Below are positions 1 to 4,750 of a stretch of 7,125 bases of DNA, one piece after another. The stretch is from Collinsella aerofaciens (GTDB lineage Bacteria; Actinomycetota; Coriobacteriia; Coriobacteriales; Coriobacteriaceae): positions 1 to 7,125 of the forward strand of contig RPYR01000216.1 in the NCBI GenBank assembly GCA_008671285.1. Direction: 5' to 3'. The notes beneath the pieces were generated by a model. It made no database searches, had not been told where the DNA came from, and saw nothing but the letters and a program-made list of their open reading frames with translations. The position numbers were made by a program, and so were the translations under genes. Numbering within the stretch: position 1 is the first letter of the stretch; each line of letters starts with the position of its first letter.

Positions 1-2
1 GT

Positions 3-128
3 TTCCTGCTCGCCGACGTGCATCGATTCTTCCATAGCGCCTCGCAACTGTTCTATCAAACTCATATGTCAGTTGTTAATTATGCCGCGAATCAGCTCTC
101 CGCGGTGGGTAATTCGGCTGTTGCCTGA
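3..128 (+). CDS. Possible 3' end of an unidentified protein gene (5' truncated)
   Basis: A reading frame is open from the left edge of the window to a TGA at 126-128, giving 41 residues with no recognisable motif. Its first half uses mostly G- or C-ending codons (for example ctg, ctc, gcc, gac, gtg, ttc), like the real genes here. The codons become AT-rich towards the end. It has the same orientation as the downstream permease gene and ends 100 bp before it. The alternative is the 5' end of a divergent minus-strand gene starting with ATG at 65-63 (MSLIEQLRGAMEE...), but that start has no nearby Shine-Dalgarno sequence and its codons (ATA, AGT, CGA) fit less well. I do not recognise either product, and the fragment is too short to be sure that either is coding. 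Confidence 0.3.
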   Translation, partial: FLLADVHRFFHSASQLFYQTHMSVVNYAANQLSAVGNSAVA

Positions 129-216
129 GAACTATTGCGGCATCTTAGTCTGTGTTTGCGCAAGGCTGCGCTCAATGTTGCCGTATCATAAGCCGTCGCA
201 AACGTGAAATAGAAAG

Positions 217-221
217 AAGGA
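217..221 (+). promoter_or_regulatory. Ribosome binding site of the YeiH-family gene
   Basis: AAGGA lies 7 nt before the ATG at 229. This is a good match to the anti-Shine-Dalgarno sequence and supports that ATG as the start. The stretch before it (129-216) has no convincing -35/-10 pair; TATCAT at 184-189 is an isolated -10-like hexamer. Confidence 0.6.
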
Positions 222-228
222 ATCCCAT

Positions 229-1263
229 ATGCAACTGGCAAATATCGTACGCGAGCGCTGGAAAGGCGTCTTGTTCTGCCTAATCATCGCCATTCCCGCG
301 ACGCTGCTCGGCAAACAAATTGAGGTGGTCGGCGGTCCGGGATTTGCCATCCTCTTTGGCATGGTCCTGGCGCTCGTCTTTCCCAAGAATCGTCGCGAAC
401 AGCTCGCCGCTGGCGTCACCTATACGTCCAAAAAAGTCTTGCAGTACGCGGTTATCATGATTGGCTTTGGCATGAAACTCTCCCAGATTCTGTCCAAGGG
501 CGCCCAGTCGCTGCCGAGTTTCGTGGCGACAATCTCGACCTCGCTTGTCATCGCCTTTGTGCTCTGCCACGTTATGAACGTGCCGGGCAAGATCGCGACG
601 CTTGTGGGTGTGGGTTCGTCGATTTGCGGCGGTTCTGCCATCGCCGCGACCGCACCCGTCATCGATGCCGACGATCGCGAGATTGCCCAGGCTATTTCGG
701 TCATCTTCCTGTTTAACGTTATCGCGGCGCTCGTGTTTCCGACGCTTGGCGGCATGCTCGGGCTGACCAACGAGGGCTTCGGCCTGTTTGCCGGTACCGC
801 CATCAACGACACCTCGTCCGTAACGGCTGCGGCGAGCGCTTGGGACAGCATGCATCCCGGCGCCAATGTGCTCGAGAGCGCCACGGTGGTCAAGCTCACC
901 AGGACGCTGGCCATCATTCCCATCACGCTGGCGCTTGCTTGCTGGCAGATGCATCTGGCGCGCAAGGCCGGCGGCGACGCTAGGAGCACGTTCTCGCTTA
1001 AACGCGCGTTTCCCGTGTTTGTGCTGTTCTTTGTGCTGGCGAGTGTGATCACCACGGTGCTTCAGCTTCCCGCGTCCTTTACGGCGCCCATCAAGGAGCT
1101 GTCGAAGTTCTTCATCGTGATGGCCATGGCGGCAATTGGCTTTAATACCGATATCGTCGAGCTGGTCAAAAAGGGCGGCAAGCCCATCGCGCTGGGCTTT
1201 TGCTGCTGGATTGGCATTGCGTGCATGAGTTTGGGAATGCAACACGTGCTGGGAATCTGGTAG
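229..1263 (+). CDS. YeiH/UPF0324-family putative sulfate exporter, multi-pass membrane protein
   Basis: A 344-residue, very hydrophobic protein with about ten predicted membrane segments, for example around residues 14-28, 38-52, 71-88, 98-116, 154-172, 226-241, 260-278, 292-306 and 319-338. It carries the conserved blocks of the YeiH / UPF0324 family (Pfam Cons_hypoth698): GVGSSICGGSAIAA at 127-140, GTAINDTSSVTAA at 189-201, VKLTR at 221-225 and AIGFNTD at 302-308. Length and motif order match full-length members, so the gene looks intact. The family is annotated as putative sulfate exporters of the inner membrane, but the substrate is poorly established experimentally. In many bacteria a LysR-type regulator (YeiE) sits beside it; none is visible here, although only 228 bp upstream can be seen. 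A good Shine-Dalgarno sequence 7 nt before ATG fixes the start. No U-rich terminator follows the stop. Confidence 0.9.
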   Translation: MQLANIVRERWKGVLFCLIIAIPATLLGKQIEVVGGPGFAILFGMVLALVFPKNRREQLAAGVTYTSKKVLQYAVIMIGFGMKLSQILSKGAQSLPSFVATISTSLVIAFVLCHVMNVPGKIATLVGVGSSICGGSAIAATAPVIDADDREIAQAISVIFLFNVIAALVFPTLGGMLGLTNEGFGLFAGTAINDTSSVTAAASAWDSMHPGANVLESATVVKLTRTLAIIPITLALACWQMHLARKAGGDARSTFSLKRAFPVFVLFFVLASVITTVLQLPASFTAPIKELSKFFIVMAMAAIGFNTDIVELVKKGGKPIALGFCCWIGIACMSLGMQHVLGIW

Positions 1264-1315
1264 AGAAGTAGCTTGTTTGCGTGCTGCGTGCTGGCGAGCG
1301 CATTCTCACGGTGGA

Positions 1316-1447
1316 GCGATAGGAGCTCTTGCGGGTATGGCTTGTCCGCAGGTTTATAAGTCCCGAAGAGCTCTTATCGCCCCGCCAGGATGGCGATGCG
1401 GGGCAACACCTATACTCGCAGGACGGCGCTTTCTGCCCTATAGTGTT
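1316..1447 (+). promoter_or_regulatory. Cluster of three abutting hairpins: candidate structured leader RNA
   Basis: Three inverted repeats lie end to end in the gap before the regulator gene. Hairpin 1 has 15-nt arms at 1316-1330 and 1366-1380, complementary throughout with one G-U pair, and can extend by CGGG (1332-1335) with CCCG (1362-1365) past a one-base bulge. Hairpin 2 pairs GCCCCGC (1379-1385) with GCGGGGC (1398-1404) and shares two bases with hairpin 1. Hairpin 3 pairs AACAC (1405-1409) and TATA (1411-1414) with TATA (1439-1442) and GTGTT (1443-1447), leaving one bulged C, with an inner GCAG/CTGC stem (1418-1421 and 1433-1436). No U-tract follows any stem, so this is not a simple terminator. 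It resembles no riboswitch class I could recognise. A role as the regulator's 5' leader, a small RNA, or processing signals at the end of the permease message are all open. The pairing is visible; transcription and function are inferred. Confidence 0.5.
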
Positions 1448-1479
1448 TGGTGAGCAATATCGTTCAATTTTGAAACACT
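1442..1479 (+). repeat. Inverted repeat competing with the third leader hairpin
   Basis: AGTGTTT (1442-1448) is exactly complementary to AAACACT (1473-1479), with 24 nt between. The left arm is the same segment used as the right arm of the preceding hairpin (1443-1447), so the two structures cannot form together. Such alternative pairing is typical of attenuators and riboswitches, but no U-rich terminator is present, so the meaning is uncertain. Confidence 0.4.
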
Positions 1480-1483
1480 CGGT

Positions 1484-1507
1484 CGTGCGACCGTCGGCGG
1501 TTGCACG
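1484..1507 (+). promoter_or_regulatory. Strong hairpin just upstream of the regulator's RBS
   Basis: CGTGCGACCG (1484-1493) pairs over all 10 positions (one G-U) with CGGTTGCACG (1498-1507) around the tetraloop TCGG. It ends 11 nt before the Shine-Dalgarno sequence of the regulator gene at 1519-1523. A stem this stable at that distance could affect translation initiation or mRNA stability. There is no U-tract after it, so it is not an intrinsic terminator. The function is inferred. Confidence 0.5.
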
Positions 1508-1529
1508 TCGCTGCGGACAGGGGCAAATA

Positions 1530-2747
1530 ATGGATAGCGATGCCAAGCTGAACATCTTGACCGAGGCCCTGGCTGCTGCCGGGGCCTCGGCATTGGCAAT
1601 CGATGCGCGTGGGGACGTCGCGATCTCGACCATGAATGACGCGGCGCTCGAGCGGGATGTGGCGGCTTTTGTCGCTGAGCGCCTCGACCGTATAGGAGAC
1701 GGCGCGCGTCTGGTTATGGGACGTGCGGGTGCGCGCCTGAACCTGACCGTTCGCCCCACCGACAAAGAGGGCGGGGGCCTTTGGGTCGTCGTGGTCCGCG
1801 AGGTGCGCGGCGCCGCGGCGCACGCGGGCATCGAGTGGCTCAACGCCGACGAGGTTGAGGCCCGCTACGAATCGAGCGCGTACGGCATCGTTGAGGGGGC
1901 GGCCTCGGTGGCTGCGCCGGTTGCAGAGAGTTACGCGCGCGGTGTGCCCCTTATGCTCGAGGGCGAGCTGGGAGCGGGTCAGGTCGAGATCGCCAAGCGC
2001 CTCTATCTGGACGGTCCTTTTGCCGGTCAGCCCTTTGTTTCCGTTGCGCTCGATGAGCTCACCGAGCGCGGTTGGCGCTATGTGCTCAAAAGCGCCGAAT
2101 CGCCGTTGTTCCAAACGGGGCTGACCCTTTGCATTGAGGGCTGGAACGCGGTTGGCCCCCAGCGCCTCCGCGAGCTGGTCTCCACGATGACCGACACCGC
2201 GTTGGCGACGCGCTGCCATGTGGTGCTGACAGCGAATGACATGCCGGGCGGCGGCGAAAGTGATCAAGCCGCGTTTGTGACCGAGCGCTTCGCCTGCGCG
2301 GTGAGCGTGGCGCCGGCAATCGCCGAGCAGGGAGCCGCGTCGACGAAGGTTGCGCGCTATTTGGAATATCTCGCTGATGCATTTGAGACAGCAGCACCCA
2401 CGCTGTCTGCCGCGGCGACGAAGACGCTCGATGCTTACCGCTGGCCGCGCAATTATCTGCAGCTTCGCGAGGTCTCGGAACGACTGTATATATTGGTGGG
2501 GGCGGGCACGGTGTACAGCGCTATAGCGGAGGAAGTGCTCGCCCAAGAGGACGTGATTAAGACCGCAACCTTTGGCGCCCCGACACTCGAAAGTGACCTG
2601 TATATCCTACGACCGCTGGCCGATACCGAGCGAGATATCGCGCGTCTGGTTGTAGACCATCTCCACGGCAACCGAACCCGTGCGGCGGAGGTGCTGGGCA
2701 TAAGCCGTACAACGCTGTGGCGCTTGCTGAAGGACGATGACCGTTGA
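1530..2747 (+). CDS. Degenerate NtrC/TyrR-type regulator: ATPase-dead AAA+-like core plus Fis HTH
   Basis: The ATG at 1530 is chosen because AGGGG lies 6 nt upstream; it gives 405 residues. An in-frame TTG at 1329 would add 67 codons that run through the hairpin cluster and is unlikely. Residues 1-93 form a mixed alpha/beta region that could be a sensor domain (PAS-like at best). Residues 117-330 follow the layout of a sigma-54 enhancer-binding AAA+ domain, but the Walker A is GELGAGQ (145-151, Lys replaced by Gln). The Walker B region reads LCIEGW (200-205, Asp-Glu replaced by Glu-Gly). The GAFTGA loop is missing between PFVSVAL and SPLF. The sensor II block survives as WPRNYLQLREV (305-315). 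Residues 361-402 are a Fis-type HTH (GNRTRAAEVLGISRTTLWRLL). It probably binds DNA as a conventional regulator without ATP hydrolysis or sigma-54, as TyrR does. The target is unknown. Confidence 0.75.
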   Translation: MDSDAKLNILTEALAAAGASALAIDARGDVAISTMNDAALERDVAAFVAERLDRIGDGARLVMGRAGARLNLTVRPTDKEGGGLWVVVVREVRGAAAHAGIEWLNADEVEARYESSAYGIVEGAASVAAPVAESYARGVPLMLEGELGAGQVEIAKRLYLDGPFAGQPFVSVALDELTERGWRYVLKSAESPLFQTGLTLCIEGWNAVGPQRLRELVSTMTDTALATRCHVVLTANDMPGGGESDQAAFVTERFACAVSVAPAIAEQGAASTKVARYLEYLADAFETAAPTLSAAATKTLDAYRWPRNYLQLREVSERLYILVGAGTVYSAIAEEVLAQEDVIKTATFGAPTLESDLYILRPLADTERDIARLVVDHLHGNRTRAAEVLGISRTTLWRLLKDDDR

Positions 2748-2758
2748 GCGAGGCGTCC

Positions 2759-2787
2759 GTGACCGCGCGCGACGCGTGTGCTACAGT
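2759..2787 (+). promoter_or_regulatory. Predicted extended -10 promoter for the small membrane protein gene
   Basis: GTGACC (2759-2764, four of six matches to TTGACA) and TACAGT (2782-2787, four of six matches to TATAAT) are separated by 17 bp. A TG dinucleotide at 2779-2780 makes an extended -10. The predicted start of transcription is near 2794, about 38 nt before the ATG at 2832. This suggests that the gene has its own promoter and does not depend only on read-through from the regulator gene. Confidence 0.45.
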
Positions 2788-2831
2788 CCAAAGCGTTATT
2801 GTTTCGATTCGGTTACGGCGTGCGAGGGCAT

Positions 2832-3407
2832 ATGGCTGAGACTTCAAAACCGAGCCGCAGAAGGCGGAGTGCCGCGCCGGTCAACCGACGCACAACATCG
2901 GTGACGTGGGGTAAACACGCCTCGGGGTTTGACGGCTCGTTCAAGCGCACTAAATACGGCTATCCTTCGGCAAGCGCCCGCTTGGCCATGCAGGCAGAGT
3001 CCTCACTGTGGGGCCGTAAACGCGTGGTGGGCTCAAAGCTCAAGCACGATGGAACGCTCGGTTACATCAGCCGCGGGGCGGCTCGCCGCAGCGGACTCAA
3101 TCCGGCTGGTTGGCATCGTTATGTTCCGATCGCGGTCGTCGTTGCAGTGATCGTCATCGCACTCGCTGCGCTTGGCTACGCCGGCGGTGGCGCCAACTTG
3201 GACGCAGTGTTTAAATCGCCCGAGCTCGCGCATGCAGGCACAGAAGTTATCGAGGGCGCTCAGACCCAGACAGGCGTCGCGCCCCAGCGCGGTATCGTCG
3301 CGGCGGCCACCACCATCGCCGACGCGCAAAAGGACGAAGATAAGCAAGGCGACGACGCCGAAACGGCCCAGACGAACGAAACGACGACTACTCAAATATC
3401 AACATAG
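2832..3407 (+). CDS. Small single-pass membrane protein of unknown function
   Basis: A 191-residue protein I do not recognise. Residues 1-97 are strongly basic (SRRRRSAAPVNRR near the start, then many Lys and Arg) and rich in Gly and Ser. One hydrophobic segment follows at about 98-117 (VPIAVVVAVIVIALAALGYA). Residues 118-191 are acidic and rich in Thr, Gln and Ala. By the positive-inside rule the N-terminus should be cytoplasmic and the C-terminal tail outside, as in a type II anchor. The tail shows no enzyme motif and looks disordered. The start is the ATG at 2832, with GAGGG 3 nt before it, which is rather close. An in-frame GTG at 2778 would add 18 residues without a good RBS and inside the predicted promoter. 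The gene starts 84 bp after the regulator and may or may not be functionally linked to it. Confidence 0.65.
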   Translation: MAETSKPSRRRRSAAPVNRRTTSVTWGKHASGFDGSFKRTKYGYPSASARLAMQAESSLWGRKRVVGSKLKHDGTLGYISRGAARRSGLNPAGWHRYVPIAVVVAVIVIALAALGYAGGGANLDAVFKSPELAHAGTEVIEGAQTQTGVAPQRGIVAAATTIADAQKDEDKQGDDAETAQTNETTTTQIST

Positions 3408-3409
3408 CT

Positions 3410-3444
3410 TGCCGGCAGAAGGGGACGTTCCCTTTCTGCCGGCA
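3410..3444. terminator. Long perfect hairpin between convergent genes; weak bidirectional terminator or REP-like repeat
   Basis: Arms at 3410-3424 and 3430-3444 pair over 15 positions (one G-U) around a 5-nt loop. The core reads GGGGACGTTCCC. The hairpin begins 2 nt after the stop of the plus-strand gene and lies 18 nt after the stop of the minus-strand nitroreductase. That position suits a shared terminator, but the T-runs are poor: only GTTT on the plus side and none on the minus side. The stem could instead be a dispersed palindromic (REP/BIME-type) element of the kind mobilised by TnpA-REP transposases, and GGGACACTCC just downstream (3449-3458) repeats part of its core. Confidence 0.55.
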
Positions 3445-3462
3445 GTTTGGGACACTCCTGCG

Positions 3463-3984
3463 CTACTTGACGTATACCACGTTGTCGCGGCGGGGTTTGG
3501 GCTCGGGTAGCGTGTCCTCGGCGTAGCCAAGAATGCAGTTACCGACACCGCGCAGGCTGCCGTCGGCGGGCAGGCCCCAGCTGGCCAGCAGCTCCAGGCC
3601 CTCGGGCGAGTCAAAGACCTCATGCGCGCGGTGAATCCAGCACGAATCGACACCCAGTGCATAGGCGGCGTTGAGCAAGTTGCCCATGGCGAGCGAGCCG
3701 TCTTCCAGATGTGTGGGCACGCTGCGGTCAACCAGCACCACCACAACGGTCTTGGCGCCATAGAAGGGGTCGCTGTTGCTGCCCATGACCTGGGCGTTGA
3801 GCTGTGAGAGACGCTCGACGGTCGCGGGGTCGGTGACGGCGACAAACGTCACCGGCTGGCGTCCCATGCCGCTCGGTGCATATTGGCCGGCTTCGATAAT
3901 ACGTGCAAGCTTTTCGGCCTCGACGGGACGATCGCTGTAGTTGCGGCAGCTGCGGCGGTGAATGAGTGCTTCGATAGTCTCCAT
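3463..3984 (-). CDS. Nitroreductase-family FMN-dependent oxidoreductase
   Basis: A 173-residue protein that opens with METIEALIHRRSCRNYSDRP, the typical N-terminal FMN-binding block of the nitroreductase superfamily; the Arg-Arg-Ser-Cys-Arg cluster at 10-14 contacts the cofactor phosphate in relatives. APSGMGRQPVTFV (37-49) is the second conserved FMN-binding block. DGSLAMGNLLNAAYALGVDSCWIH (95-118) is the helix that packs at the dimer interface, and ILGYAEDTLPEPKPR (151-165) is the usual C-terminal segment. Such enzymes act as cytoplasmic homodimers that reduce nitro compounds, quinones or flavins with NAD(P)H; the physiological substrate cannot be told from sequence. The ATG at 3984-3982 has AAGGAG (3995-3990) 5 nt upstream, so I prefer it to an in-frame upstream ATG that would add 32 atypical residues. 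It is transcribed alone and divergently from the gene at 4279. Confidence 0.88.
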   Translation of the reverse strand: METIEALIHRRSCRNYSDRPVEAEKLARIIEAGQYAPSGMGRQPVTFVAVTDPATVERLSQLNAQVMGSNSDPFYGAKTVVVVLVDRSVPTHLEDGSLAMGNLLNAAYALGVDSCWIHRAHEVFDSPEGLELLASWGLPADGSLRGVGNCILGYAEDTLPEPKPRRDNVVYVK

Positions 3985-4278
3985 GGTGTCTCCTTGCGGT
4001 GGCGTTGCAGATGCCCCGTTCATACCCGTCGGGCTCAAACGATAGACGGTCAATTGCCCGGCCAAAAGGATAGATTCCAATTGGGAAAGTAGGTTTGCAT
4101 AAAAGTACCTTCAGAATGTGACAAACAAATGGGATGGTTAAACGTTTTATCCCGTCTACCCTGCGGTTTTTTACCACTTGCCTAAATGACGAACGCATAA
4201 CCTCTGATAAAGGTTTTACTAAAGGAGTACCAACGTTTATCAATGCGCCGTGGTGGCGCCGGGCCAGGAGGTAACATC
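3985..4278. other. Divergent intergenic region between the nitroreductase and the 96-residue protein gene
   Basis: This 294-bp stretch holds no credible gene and is more AT-rich than its flanks. For the minus strand, TTGTCA (4124-4119) and TATGCA (4101-4096) are separated by 17 bp and are a weak promoter candidate for the nitroreductase. For the plus strand I see no clear -35/-10 pair; TTGCCT (4178-4183) has only poor partners. Other visible signals are the palindrome CCAATTGG within 4075-4088, the 8-bp palindrome AAACGTTT at 4140-4147, and two similar copies, AACGTTTTATC (4141-4151) and AACGTTTATC (4232-4241). These could be operator sites, but nothing identifies a binding protein. Confidence 0.4.
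4266..4272 (+). promoter_or_regulatory. Strong RBS that decides the start at 4279
   Basis: AGGAGGT, essentially a full Shine-Dalgarno sequence, sits 6 nt before the ATG at 4279. An in-frame ATG at 4243 would add 12 residues, but its nearest SD-like sequence (AAAGGAG, 4221-4227) is 15 nt away. Confidence 0.75.
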
Positions 4279-4569
4279 ATGTTCCAGGCTGGAGATGTCG
4301 TCGAGACCGATTTCGAAGGATTTCTGAAGCTGCTGCGTTCCAAGACGCGCGCTTTCGTGTCGATCAACGATCACGAGTACTACATCACGCACACCGATGG
4401 CTATTGGCGTGTTCAGGATTGCGAGGCCCTCAACGACAAGGGCCACTTTACTGACTGTTCTGAGTTGGTCAACACGGTCTGCGAGGTCGTCGAGCTGCCG
4501 TGGATTGCCGGCAAGAGCCTGCATGACAGCTTCTCGGGCGCTACGGTCTATGAGGCCGTCGCCGCTTAA
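4279..4569 (+). CDS. Small soluble protein of unknown function
   Basis: A 96-residue acidic protein with no signal peptide or membrane segment. I do not recognise a family. The N-terminal half has alternating patterns suggesting a short helix (about 12-20, DFEGFLKLLR) and beta strands (AFVSINDHEYYITHTDGYWRV, about 25-45), rich in aromatic residues. The C-terminal half has Cys at 48, 60 and 68 and ends ATVYEAVAA. Coding is well supported by GC-rich third codon positions, a near-perfect Shine-Dalgarno sequence and a strong terminator 26 nt after the stop. Together these make it a monocistronic unit with its own regulation. The strong RBS and terminator suggest that it may be well expressed, but the role is unknown. 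Confidence 0.75.
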   Translation: MFQAGDVVETDFEGFLKLLRSKTRAFVSINDHEYYITHTDGYWRVQDCEALNDKGHFTDCSELVNTVCEVVELPWIAGKSLHDSFSGATVYEAVAA

Positions 4570-4595
4570 CAGGCAATAAAACCCGATTTTCACGT

Positions 4596-4631
4596 GACCG
4601 CTGGCGCCGCCCCCGCGCCGGCGGTCTTTTT
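4596..4631 (+). terminator. Rho-independent terminator of the 96-residue protein gene
   Basis: GACCGCTGGCGC (4596-4607) pairs over 12 positions (one U-G) with GCGCCGGCGGTC (4615-4626) around a 7-nt C-rich loop. TTTTT (4627-4631) follows directly. This is a classic intrinsic terminator, and it separates the gene from the downstream MarR/ABC operon. Confidence 0.93.
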
Positions 4632-4648
4632 CTGCCGATAGGCCATAA

Positions 4649-4662
4649 AAATGCACGCATTT
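4649..4662. promoter_or_regulatory. Perfect short palindrome upstream of the MarR promoter
   Basis: AAATGC and GCATTT form 6-bp arms around AC, ending 12 bp before the -35 hexamer at 4675. Position and symmetry fit an activator or repressor site, but a 14-bp AT-rich palindrome can also arise by chance, and no binding protein is suggested. Confidence 0.25.
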
Positions 4663-4674
4663 GCGGAGAGCCTG

Positions 4675-4703
4675 TTGACGATAGTCAAAACTCGGACTAA
4701 TCT
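4675..4703 (+). promoter_or_regulatory. Predicted promoter of the MarR-ABC exporter operon
   Basis: TTGACG (4675-4680, five of six matches to the -35 consensus) is followed after 17 bp by TAATCT (4698-4703), which fits the TAnnnT form of the -10. The predicted start is near 4710, about 40 nt before the MarR ATG. Operator-like repeats cover the spacer and the start of the transcript. Confidence 0.6.
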
Positions 4704-4734
4704 AGAGACACATAATTGGTCAAAAATCGGACAA
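4682..4734. promoter_or_regulatory. Two operator-like repeats, probable MarR autoregulatory sites
   Basis: A 14-bp sequence GTCAAAA(C/A)TCGGAC occurs twice, at 4684-4697 and 4719-4732, 35 bp apart with one mismatch. Each copy is also an inverted repeat: TAGTC-N8-GACTA at 4683-4699 in the first, and GTC-N8-GAC with ATTG/CAAT flanks in the second. The first copy fills the -35/-10 spacer and the second lies just after the predicted transcription start. MarR dimers bind inverted repeats of this size next to their own genes, so autorepression of the exporter operon is the natural inference. TTGAC-gata-GTCAA (4675-4688) is a further overlapping palindrome. Confidence 0.6.
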
Positions 4735-4750
4735 TTGAATGGTGGGATAG

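Noticed and set aside
1..65. Divergent minus-strand gene starting at ATG 65-63
   Set aside because: There is no Shine-Dalgarno sequence before the start and the codon usage is poorer than in the opposing plus-strand frame. It cannot be excluded from 65 bp.
280..1245. Long minus-strand open frame opposite the YeiH-family gene
   Set aside because: Its translation is rich in His, Arg and Gln with no motif, which is the usual antisense shadow of a GC-rich gene. The plus-strand protein has clear family motifs.
1316..1380. Intrinsic terminator for the YeiH-family gene
   Set aside because: The stem is strong but is followed by GC-rich sequence, with no U-tract.
1418..1436. mini-ykkC (guanidine-II) type riboswitch suggested by an ACGG in the loop of the third leader hairpin
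   Set aside because: That motif needs two hairpins with tight ACGR tetraloops. Here there is one ACGG in a large loop and the adjacent hairpin lacks it.
1411..1444. TATACT (1411-1416) and TATAGT (1439-1444) as -10 boxes of a regulator promoter
   Set aside because: The hexamers look good alone, but the positions 17 bp upstream (GGATGG and TCGCAG) are poor -35 matches. The TATA segments are better explained as arms of the third hairpin, so I left this promoter uncalled.
1329..1529. N-terminal extension of the regulator from an in-frame TTG at 1329 (67 extra residues)
   Set aside because: It lacks a Shine-Dalgarno sequence, starts inside the arm of a 15-bp inverted repeat and runs through five hairpins. 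The ATG at 1530 has AGGGG at proper distance.
1464..2546. Long minus-strand open frame opposite the regulator gene
   Set aside because: It is an antisense shadow: low-complexity Arg/His-rich translation, no RBS and no recognisable domain.
3985..4080. Upstream in-frame start of the nitroreductase adding 32 residues
   Set aside because: The family N-terminus begins at METIEALIHRR. The ATG there has AAGGAG 5 nt upstream, and the extra residues do not resemble the family.
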